From assembly GCF_013090115.1 (NCBI RefSeq), contig NZ_JABFNN010000021.1, positions 124,001 to 188,000 on the forward strand: a stretch of 64,000 bases of DNA, read 5' to 3'. Positions within the stretch are counted from its first letter, which is position 1. The number at the start of each line of letters is the position of its first letter. This stretch comes from Flagellimonas amphidinii (GTDB lineage: Bacteria > Bacteroidota > Bacteroidia > Flavobacteriales > Flavobacteriaceae). A program made the position numbers and the translations under genes. The notes below the pieces were generated by a model, which was not told the DNA's origin, made no database searches, and was given only the letters and a program-made list of their open reading frames with translations. Shown one piece after another: positions 10,208 to 17,689 of this stretch.

Positions 10208-11881
10208 TTACTTATTATTTGTTATTTGCTCAATAAACCCACCCAATCCTTGATAGGCTTCCATTAACTCAATAAAGCTTTCTACTTTTTCTGGTTGTGG
10301 ATTGTATTCTGCTTCAAAATCGCTGCCCATTACTTTACTTGCATCAATAACACTGTCATAGATACCAGCTGCCGTTGCTGCATAAATTGCTGCTCCCAAC
10401 GCTGGAGCTTGGTCAGACTTGGCTACTTTTATTGGCATATTAAGAACATTGGCAAGTGTTTGCATAATAAAGGGTGATTTACGGGCCACACCACCAATAC
10501 CTATTACTGAGTCTATTTTTACTCCTTCCTCTTCAAAACGGTCAACTATCACCTTAGAACCAAAGCAAATGGCATTTACTAAAGCTTTGAACATATGGGG
10601 TGCCTTGGTTCCCAAAGAAATACCTGAAAACGCGCTCTTGAGTTCTTGATTGGCATCAGGAGTACGTCTACCATTTACCCAATCCAGTGCTATGGGAACA
10701 GCTTCTGAAAGTGAAAGATTTTCGGCTTGTTCTGCTAATACTTGTATGAAATTCGCATCAATTTCTTGTTGCAACTTTTCTTTCTGTACTTCGGAAAGGA
10801 TATCCGATTTCATTACCAAATTATCAATAGGCCATTCCAACACACTTTTAAACCACGCCAATACATCTCCAAAAGCGGATTGTCCCGCTTCCAAACCTAT
10901 CATGCCGGGAATGATGGAACCATTCACTTGTCCACAAATACCTTTTACGGCCTTGTCAGCAAGAGCTTCTTTACTAGCCACCATCATATCACAAGTTGAA
11001 GTACCCATGACGCGAATCAATGCTCTTTCTCCAATCTTGGCCCCTACCGCCCCAGCATGGGCATCAAACGTACCAACAGCAATTACCGTGTTGGTAGTTA
11101 ATCCGAGTTTCTGGGCCCATTCAGGATTTAAATGACCTACAATTTCATCGGATGTATAGGTTTCTTCATATAGGTTATCCCGAAGGAATCCCAAATAGGA
11201 ATCCAACTGTGAAAGAAATTCACTAGGAGGCAATCCGCCCCAGCTTTCGTGCCACATGGCCTTATGGCCTGCCGCACATCGACTACGCTTAAACGTTGCC
11301 AGATTTTTATGATCTGCTAATAGATAGGTGATGTAATCGCAATGTTCCATCCAAGTATGGGTAGCATCGACAACACCTTTATCCTCTCGAGACACATGCA
11401 AGATTTTGGCCCAGAACCATTCTGAAGAATAAATACCTCCTTCATATTTAGTATAATCTTCTCCTCCCCAGGTTCTAGCAAGCTCATTGATTTCATCGGC
11501 CTCCTTCACAGCTGTATGATCTTTCCAAAGGACCATCATGGCATTGGGATTTTCCTCAAAACCCTCGGTCATCGCCAAGGGAACGCCCGCTTGGGTCAAG
11601 GGCAAAGGCGAGGATCCCGTAGTATCGATACAGATGCCCACCACACTTTCCGGTGGAACACCGCTTTGAGACACCACAGATTTTATGGTATGCTCCAATC
11701 CCTCGATATGATCCAAAGGATGCTGACGAAATTGGTTGATTGAGGCATCGCAATACTTTTGTGCCTTCCATCGGGGATATTCAAAAACCGATGCCGCCAA
11801 TTCCGTGCCGTCTTGGGTATCGATCAATACCGCGCGAACCGAATCAGAACCATAATCCAATCCTATTACTTTTTTTCTCAT
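10208..11881 (-). CDS. araB: Ribulokinase
   Basis: An FGGY-family sugar kinase of 557 residues that phosphorylates L-ribulose with ATP. The N-terminal phosphate-binding motif GLDYGSDSVRAVLID and the C-terminal nucleotide-binding GIGGVARKSPFIMQTLANV are typical of AraB-type ribulokinases. Other kinase blocks include GICIDTTGSSP and VAVGTFDAHAGAVGA. The start overlaps the stop of the preceding DUF1080 gene by four bases (ATGA arrangement), so translation is probably coupled. The 5' end of the gene is G+C-rich compared with its 3' half: the 60 bases from 11581 contain 35 G or C, whereas the 3' half is visibly A+T-rich. Confidence 0.97.
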   Translation of the reverse strand: MRKKVIGLDYGSDSVRAVLIDTQDGTELAASVFEYPRWKAQKYCDASINQFRQHPLDHIEGLEHTIKSVVSQSGVPPESVVGICIDTTGSSPLPLTQAGVPLAMTEGFEENPNAMMVLWKDHTAVKEADEINELARTWGGEDYTKYEGGIYSSEWFWAKILHVSREDKGVVDATHTWMEHCDYITYLLADHKNLATFKRSRCAAGHKAMWHESWGGLPPSEFLSQLDSYLGFLRDNLYEETYTSDEIVGHLNPEWAQKLGLTTNTVIAVGTFDAHAGAVGAKIGERALIRVMGTSTCDMMVASKEALADKAVKGICGQVNGSIIPGMIGLEAGQSAFGDVLAWFKSVLEWPIDNLVMKSDILSEVQKEKLQQEIDANFIQVLAEQAENLSLSEAVPIALDWVNGRRTPDANQELKSAFSGISLGTKAPHMFKALVNAICFGSKVIVDRFEEEGVKIDSVIGIGGVARKSPFIMQTLANVLNMPIKVAKSDQAPALGAAIYAATAAGIYDSVIDASKVMGSDFEAEYNPQPEKVESFIELMEAYQGLGGFIEQITNNK

Positions 11882-12816
11882 TTACTATCGTATATACATG
11901 TTGAATTAGCTGCCTTTATGTAATAACTTTTATAGTTTTTGGCCTTGGGGTCCATACAACCGCACAAATCCAAAACTTCTATATTTTTAAAATCGATGGG
12001 ATGACTCTCAGCTTGTAAAGCAATGTAACCTTCTGTGAGTACTTCACCTTCTTTCTGGAGCCATTCTGCCTTATCGGAAACACCAAAAAGGTCTAGCTCT
12101 GCATCAAAATCACTACTGCCCAATTGAGGTTTTTGATAAACCAAAACTGTATCGTTTTCCACGATATGGGTAACGGATTCACCCCCCAAGACAATGGCCT
12201 CCACATGCACCCATTGGTCCCCAAAATAAGTTTTTGAGGAAGAATTGATGCAATGGTCATAGGTAACGTCACCATTCATTTCCACGGCAGTCATTGGGGT
12301 ACATAAATTAGCCGTTGGCCGTTCCTTACCATCTTCGAGTCCACCCAAAAGCTGTATTTCTATGGATGTAGGAAATTCTTGGTTGAAACCATTACTGGCA
12401 GCAGATTGCGAGTGAATCATTACTCCGCTGTTGCGAACGTTCCATGTAGCACCTCCAGTGGTTTGATTGCCTGTAAAACGGTAATCGAACCGTATTTTGT
12501 AATAGGAAAATGGTTGCTTATAATATAGATGGGCATAATATTCATCAAAAATTTCATAATCATCATATACCACCCGAATCATGCCATCGGCCACTTGAAA
12601 TGTATTTTTATAATTTACTCCCAGGGGTTCTTTGTTAAACTTGATGTCCCAATCCTTTAAATCCTTTCCATTAAAAAGAGAAATCCATTCTTCCTTATCA
12701 GCATCCGTATTTTTCTTTGCGTCACCACATCCTATCAAAAAAGTGATGACAGCAACAAAAAGAAACGTTATTCTTATTCTTTTATAGTAATATATATCTG
12801 AGCTCTTCATCTTCAT
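11878..12816 (-). CDS. DUF1080 (3-keto-disaccharide hydrolase-type) lipoprotein
   Basis: A 312-residue predicted lipoprotein (lipobox FLIGCG) with one DUF1080 domain, a LamG-like beta-sandwich. The opening WISLFNGKDLKDWDIKF and the central block around SGVMIHSQ and FPTSIEIQLLGG are typical. The family includes 3-keto-disaccharide hydrolases and proteins that probably only bind carbohydrate. The C-terminus has a Cys-containing tail (DLCGCMDPKAKNY, then a final Cys) that may form disulfides outside the cytosol. It is embedded in the arabinose operon with 1-base spacing to GH127 and a 4-base overlap with araB. A role in surface handling of the arabinose polymer is likely, but the reaction cannot be read from the sequence. 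Confidence 0.85.
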   Translation of the reverse strand: MKMKSSDIYYYKRIRITFLFVAVITFLIGCGDAKKNTDADKEEWISLFNGKDLKDWDIKFNKEPLGVNYKNTFQVADGMIRVVYDDYEIFDEYYAHLYYKQPFSYYKIRFDYRFTGNQTTGGATWNVRNSGVMIHSQSAASNGFNQEFPTSIEIQLLGGLEDGKERPTANLCTPMTAVEMNGDVTYDHCINSSSKTYFGDQWVHVEAIVLGGESVTHIVENDTVLVYQKPQLGSSDFDAELDLFGVSDKAEWLQKEGEVLTEGYIALQAESHPIDFKNIEVLDLCGCMDPKAKNYKSYYIKAANSTCIYDSK

Positions 12817-12817
12817 T

Positions 12818-14791
12818 TTATTCCGATTTTGGCAACCAGACCTTCATCTTGCCCACGCCCCTATTCGACCAAACATAATAGGGAATGGCCGTAAAACTTC
12901 CGTTGGAAATCGTATTTACCCCTCCCAACAAGTTCGGACGTTCCTTAATTTCAAAGGTTTCGTTGTCTTGCAGGTGAATGTCATCAAAGTTGTTTTTATT
13001 GTCAATCTCTTCTACGGCATACACAATGGGACCGTATTCCAAGGCACGTTTGCCCCGGTCTTCTTCGACATTGTCGTTGGCCTTGACCGTTCGCACCTGC
13101 ATGGGAAAATTGATTTCCAATGCATCGTTGGGCTTCCATGTTTTTTCAAGAGTGATATAGCCGTTTTCAATAACCACATCCTGTGCTTCCCCATTAATTT
13201 TTAGGGTAACGGCATTATCCATGACATCCTCATAGTTGTATAGGTCACTAGGTAAAACTTCATTACGCTCCCAACCCGGCACCCTAAGCTTTACGATAAA
13301 CTCCGTAGACCCTTCCATATTCAATTTAAGGTTGATATCGCCTTTCCATGGGTAGGCCGTTTCTTGGGTAAAAACAACCTTCTGTCCCGCAACCTCCAAA
13401 TGGGCATCGCTAGCGGCATAAAGGTTCACATAGACCACATCCTTTTGTTGGGAATACATCAAACTAGGGATGGAGGGTATAAATCGAATCAGGTTGGAAG
13501 GACAGCAGGAGCAATCGAACCATGCCTTACGGGTACAAGACCCTTGGTTGAATTTATACACCCCGTCAGATTCCAAAGCATTGGGGTAGAAAAACTTCTT
13601 CCCATCCAGCGAAAGCCCAGAAATTAAGCCATTATATAGTGTACGTTCGATTACGTCAAAATATTTGACCTCCCCGGTGAGATTGTGCAACCTGTGGTTC
13701 CAATACACATCGCCAATGGAAGCACAGGTTTCGTTATAGGCTGTAAGGTTGGGCAGTTCGTAATTCTCACCAAAGGCTTCTCCTTCGTGCCTTGCCCCGA
13801 TGCCTCCAGTAAGGTACATTTTTTTAGACACCATATTATTCCAAAGGTCGTCCACCGCCTTTCGGTACAGGCTGTCATTCATCAGGGCGGCCACATCAGT
13901 CATGGCGGCGTACATGTACACAGCCCTAACGGCATGGCCCACCACCTCATCCTGTTGGGTCACAGGCAGGTGGTCTTGGGCATAGGCCCCGAACATTTTT
14001 CGTCCATTCTCGATACCTCTTTGATCCAAAAAGAACTTAGCGAGATCTTTATAGGATTCCTTACCCGTAAGTTGATACAATTTCAGCAGTCCCGTTTCTA
14101 TAATCTGGTGGCCCGGCACGGTCTCTATTTTACCCTCACCACTGCCAAAAGTCTGCACCATTAAATCGGCATTTTTTAGGGCGATGTTCAAAAAGTTGCG
14201 CTTGCCCGTAGCTTGAAAATGTACAGCAGCAGCTTCGAACAAATGCCCCGCATTGTAGAGTTCATGGCTCATCTCCAAGGATTCCCAACGTTTGCCCTCC
14301 TTCACGTTTACCCAAGTAGCAGGGGGTTTGGCCGGATTTATGGTACGCCATGTGGTTAAATACCCATCTTTTTCCTGCCCTTTACCCACAATGGTGACCA
14401 AGGAATTCAACAGTTGCTCCAACTGGGGATTGGGTGCGCTAATTAAGGAATTGGATGCCCCTTCTATAATCTTGTACACATCGGTATCGTCAAAGGGCAT
14501 GGCACCACGCACCTCTCCTTCAAGCTCGCCCCCAGCAATCAAAAAGTTCTCGAAACGACCTTCTTCCTCACATTTTTCGAGGGCAAAATCGATGGTTTCC
14601 TCCTGCACCCTTTTGATGATGGGCAACCAAAATTTATCGTGCAATTTCACCTGCTGGATGTTCACCGAAGTAATGGGATAATGTACCGTTTCATGAGGAT
14701 TTCCTGTATCCACAATAGTTTCACCCTTTTTTTCGACCTGTTTACATGAAAACAGCAACAGGACAACGCAACTTATCGCTACATGCTTCAT
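12818..14791 (-). CDS. GH127-family beta-L-arabinofuranosidase, lipoprotein
   Basis: A 657-residue protein of the DUF1680/GH127 superfamily, whose characterised members (for example HypBA1) cleave terminal beta-L-arabinofuranose using a zinc-bound cysteine nucleophile. The Zn/catalytic set is visible: E354 and C356 in NETCAS, and C429/C430 in CSCCPSN. The acid/base region HRLHNLTGE follows the first pair. A short signal with Cys at residue 16 (LLFSC) suggests a lipoprotein acting in the periplasm or at the surface. It lies 6 bases after GH51 and 1 base before DUF1080. It is the most G+C-rich gene of the operon: the 60 bases from 13921 contain 38 G or C. That is well above the SusC/D region and hints at different ancestry. 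Confidence 0.9.
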   Translation of the reverse strand: MKHVAISCVVLLLFSCKQVEKKGETIVDTGNPHETVHYPITSVNIQQVKLHDKFWLPIIKRVQEETIDFALEKCEEEGRFENFLIAGGELEGEVRGAMPFDDTDVYKIIEGASNSLISAPNPQLEQLLNSLVTIVGKGQEKDGYLTTWRTINPAKPPATWVNVKEGKRWESLEMSHELYNAGHLFEAAAVHFQATGKRNFLNIALKNADLMVQTFGSGEGKIETVPGHQIIETGLLKLYQLTGKESYKDLAKFFLDQRGIENGRKMFGAYAQDHLPVTQQDEVVGHAVRAVYMYAAMTDVAALMNDSLYRKAVDDLWNNMVSKKMYLTGGIGARHEGEAFGENYELPNLTAYNETCASIGDVYWNHRLHNLTGEVKYFDVIERTLYNGLISGLSLDGKKFFYPNALESDGVYKFNQGSCTRKAWFDCSCCPSNLIRFIPSIPSLMYSQQKDVVYVNLYAASDAHLEVAGQKVVFTQETAYPWKGDINLKLNMEGSTEFIVKLRVPGWERNEVLPSDLYNYEDVMDNAVTLKINGEAQDVVIENGYITLEKTWKPNDALEINFPMQVRTVKANDNVEEDRGKRALEYGPIVYAVEEIDNKNNFDDIHLQDNETFEIKERPNLLGGVNTISNGSFTAIPYYVWSNRGVGKMKVWLPKSE

Positions 14792-14797
14792 ACCCTA

Positions 14798-16360
14798 TTA
14801 TTTTAGTTCAAAGACCACTACGGAATGTTTCGGGATGGCAAAGGAGAGCTTCCCTTTTTTAAACTTAAAATCTTTAAACTCCACTGGGTTTATTTTGTTG
14901 GGATTCTCAAAGGAATTGTAGTCCTGCAGTTTTTTTGAAGTGAGAAGTTGAGCCATTGCCTTTTTTAGGTCGAATTTATTCAAATCCAAAACCACTTCAT
15001 GTGCTTTTGTCGCATCAATATTCGTTAAAGAAACATGTACAGATTCTACGCTTTTTGAAGCCGAAATGGAAATGGCTGGCAGGGTTTCCCCATTTAATTC
15101 ATATTGAGGGGAATCAAAGTCCACTTGCAGCAACTCGGCATCCTGGTGCATCTTATACATATTCATCACGTGGTAGGTAGGAGTTAACAGCATTTTTTTG
15201 CCCTCAGTCAAGATTACCGCCTGCAATACGTTCACCGTCTGCGCCAAATTGGCCATTTTTACCCGTTGGGCGTGGTTGTTGAAAATGTTCAAGACCATCC
15301 CGGCAATCATAGCATCGCGAATGGTGTTCTGCTGGTAGAGAAACCCAGGGTTGGTATTTGGCATCACATCGTACCAACCTCCCCACTCGTCCACGACCAG
15401 ATCTACTTTGCCCTTGGGATCGTATTTGTCCATGATTTCGGTATGCTTGGTGATGAGTTCCTCCATCTGCCAAGATCGTTGCATGGTGGTAAAATATTGT
15501 TCCTCGGTAAAATCATAAGAAGAGCTCTTGTTATTCCAATCGATTACAGAATAGTGGTGCAGAGCCACCCCTTGCAACATCCAATGCGGAATGTTTTTCA
15601 TCAATACCTCTGTCCAATTGTAATCTGCATCACTTGCTCCGGAAGCCACCCGATAAATTCCACCCTTGCCCTCAAGTCCGGAACTCGACATAAAAGTGGC
15701 ATATTTTCGATATTCATCGGCATAGTATTCAGGTCTCATATGCCCTCCACAACCCCATGCTTCATTACCTATACCCCAATATTTAACCCCCCAAGGTTTT
15801 TCTTGGCCATTTTTTTTTCTAAGATTTGACATGGGACTAATACCGCTAAAATTGGCATACTGCACCCAGTCAGCAAGCTCTTGCACCGTACCACTCCCCA
15901 CATTTCCGGAAATATAGGGTTCAGTATCCAATTCCTTACATAAATTCAAAAAATCGTGAGTACCAAAACTGTTATCTTCAGTCACCCCTCCCCACCAAGT
16001 GTTCACAATTGTCGGACGTTCTTCCTTGGGACCTATTCCATCCTTCCAATGGTATGTATCCGCAAAACACCCTCCAGGCCAACGTAAATTTGGAATGTTC
16101 AGCTCTTTTAAAGCTAAAATGATATCGTTTCTCACTCCAGCTGTATTGGGTATCGCACTGGTATCTCCCACAAAAAAACCATCATAAATGCAACGACCCA
16201 AATGCTCAGCAAAATGACCATATATATGTTTACTAATTTGAACGGAGTCCACAGGTTGCTTCAAAGTAATCTCAACCTTTTGTTGGGCATAAGTAGCCGT
16301 AGATAAAATAAGGGCAGATAATGCCACAGTGTGCTTGAAATAGTTGTTTAGATTTTTCAT
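14798..16360 (-). CDS. GH51 alpha-L-arabinofuranosidase
   Basis: A 520-residue secreted glycoside hydrolase that removes alpha-L-arabinofuranosyl residues. The acid/base Glu is E200 in GIGNEAWGCGG and the nucleophile is E325 in VVDEWGGWY, in standard GH51 spacing. The N-terminal block HIYGHFAEHLGRCIYDG and RWPGGCFADTY are clan GH-A arabinofuranosidase signatures. The start at ATG 16360 (MKNLNNYF) opens a signal peptide ending near TYAQQ. An in-frame ATG 39 bases upstream would put a polar extension ahead of that signal, so I rejected it. This is the first gene of the arabinose operon and is divergent from araR, with an inverted-repeat box in the shared intergenic space. Confidence 0.93.
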   Translation of the reverse strand: MKNLNNYFKHTVALSALILSTATYAQQKVEITLKQPVDSVQISKHIYGHFAEHLGRCIYDGFFVGDTSAIPNTAGVRNDIILALKELNIPNLRWPGGCFADTYHWKDGIGPKEERPTIVNTWWGGVTEDNSFGTHDFLNLCKELDTEPYISGNVGSGTVQELADWVQYANFSGISPMSNLRKKNGQEKPWGVKYWGIGNEAWGCGGHMRPEYYADEYRKYATFMSSSGLEGKGGIYRVASGASDADYNWTEVLMKNIPHWMLQGVALHHYSVIDWNNKSSSYDFTEEQYFTTMQRSWQMEELITKHTEIMDKYDPKGKVDLVVDEWGGWYDVMPNTNPGFLYQQNTIRDAMIAGMVLNIFNNHAQRVKMANLAQTVNVLQAVILTEGKKMLLTPTYHVMNMYKMHQDAELLQVDFDSPQYELNGETLPAISISASKSVESVHVSLTNIDATKAHEVVLDLNKFDLKKAMAQLLTSKKLQDYNSFENPNKINPVEFKDFKFKKGKLSFAIPKHSVVVFELK

Positions 16361-16445
16361 GTTGGTAAGTTTTAAGGGCATGGAAAATTCATGTCCCAAA
16401 CGAACAGCTTAATTTAGTACCATAATGATTTTCAGCTGTTTCTTA

Positions 16446-16469
16446 AAGTGTGAAATTTACACTAGTAAA
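16446..16469. promoter_or_regulatory. Putative AraR operator between GH51 and araR
   Basis: The core AGTGTGAAATTTACACT (16447-16463) is an 8-1-8 inverted repeat; the arms fit AGTGTAAA/TTTACACT with one deviation. It lies about 85 bases before the GH51 start and about 95 bases before the araR start, so it could serve both. A 24-base stretch here matches 48108-48131, upstream of susC, at 21 of 24 positions. Binding by AraR is inferred from position and recurrence. Confidence 0.6.
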
Positions 16470-16564
16470 GAAAAAAAAGAAAATTATATTTCCCAAATAA
16501 TTATCAAAAAAAATTAAATTTAACCTCTTTGCAACAAGAACACTAGCTAATTCAAACTTATTAA

Positions 16565-17299
16565 ATGGAAAAAAGAAACGGCCAAAAGGTCTTCGCAAAT
16601 ATTGACAAGCAACTGAATTATTACCAAAAGGAAGATCAAGTACTCCTTGCGGTGGATTGCATCATTTTTGGATTTGACAAAGAAAGTCTCAAGTTGTTGC
16701 TCATCAAACGGAATTTTGAGCCTGAAATGGGAAAATGGTCCTTGATTGGAGGGTTTTTAAAAAAGAATGAAAATTTAGATCAAGCTGCAGTCAGGGTTCT
16801 TAATGCACTTACTGGCCTTAATGATATTTACATGGAACAGTTGTATACTCACAGTAAGGTTGACAGGGATCCAGGACAGCGGACCATATCTGTTTCCTAT
16901 TATGCCTTAATTGATATTGATTCCCATCAATTTGAGGGCATCCAGATTGAATCAGCCAGTTGGTTTGATTTAAAGGAAGCTCCAGATTTGATTTTTGACC
17001 ACAATGAAATGGTTAGAAAGGCCATTTCTCGACTAAAGCGCAGGGCACTCACAAAACCTATTGGTTTTGAATTGCTACCAGAAAAGTTCACTATGCCCAA
17101 ACTGCAAAAATTATATGAATCTATTTTGGACAAAAAACTTGACAAACGCAATTTTGTCAACAAAATCAACTCCCTTGACCTTCTTATAAAACTAGATGAA
17201 AAGGATATGTCGGAATCTAGAAAAGGGGCTTTTCTTTATATTTTTGATAAGGAAAAATATGAGAAAAAAGTCAAGGAAGGATTCCTCTTCAAAATATAA
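16565..17299 (+). CDS. araR: Nudix-related transcriptional regulator of arabinose use (AraR type)
   Basis: A 244-residue cytosolic protein with a Nudix-like N-terminal domain (residues about 25-155) and a winged-helix C-terminal domain (about 165-240, with PEKFTMPKLQKLYESIL and the wing KGAFLYIFD). The position equivalent to the Nudix box reads GFLKKNENLDQAAVRVLNALTGL. The REUxEE glutamates needed for pyrophosphohydrolysis are absent, which fits a ligand-sensing regulator and not an enzyme. This matches the AraR family described in Bacteroides thetaiotaomicron, where L-arabinose releases the repressor from DNA. It is divergent from the arabinose operon and probably autoregulated through the box at 16446-16469. 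Confidence 0.88.
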   Translation: MEKRNGQKVFANIDKQLNYYQKEDQVLLAVDCIIFGFDKESLKLLLIKRNFEPEMGKWSLIGGFLKKNENLDQAAVRVLNALTGLNDIYMEQLYTHSKVDRDPGQRTISVSYYALIDIDSHQFEGIQIESASWFDLKEAPDLIFDHNEMVRKAISRLKRRALTKPIGFELLPEKFTMPKLQKLYESILDKKLDKRNFVNKINSLDLLIKLDEKDMSESRKGAFLYIFDKEKYEKKVKEGFLFKI

Positions 17300-17689
17300 C
17301 CTTTTTCCATTCCCTGTTGTTGAAAAATCAGTGCCGTTGACCAAGTAACATTCATATAGCAAGGTGTATTGGACCATGGAAAATATTTTCGTCACCTGTC
17401 CAGTTTCAATAATGAAATGGCCTGTCTCCTTGGTGAAATCCACTTTTTATTTTAACTGGTGCCTCTTTAATTTTTTTGGGACCCTAACTATACCATTCGG
17501 AAAAGGCACAAGTACCGCTATTCTTCTTGAACTCGTTTAAACTTTTTATTCCGTAGCAAAACAGTTGTGATCAAAAGGTCTCGATACCATTTCCCTGAAA
17601 GATTTTCGAATCCAGGAAAAACTGTACCGGGAATCAATTTTTCAAAAAGTTAAATCCCTTCCTTGTGCAAAACCTTTTAATATCATGGC
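17300..17689. other. 390-base convergent intergenic region, no gene recognised
   Basis: This lies between the end of araR and the end of the MGH1-like gene. An open frame on the minus strand (17192-17443) overlaps araR and has no recognisable family. Other frames are broken by stops. No strong hairpin with a T-run, tRNA or repeat is apparent. It could be a decayed gene remnant, but nothing supports a specific origin. Confidence 0.5.

Noticed and set aside
10650-11135. A 161-codon plus-strand frame
   Set aside because: Antisense to araB, which has full family motifs across the same bases.
16565-17299. Assignment as a Nudix hydrolase
   Set aside because: The catalytic glutamates of the Nudix box are missing, and a winged-helix domain is present at the C-terminus.
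17192-17443. An 83-codon minus-strand frame overlapping the end of araR
   Set aside because: It overlaps a well-supported gene, shows no domain, and no start signal was seen.
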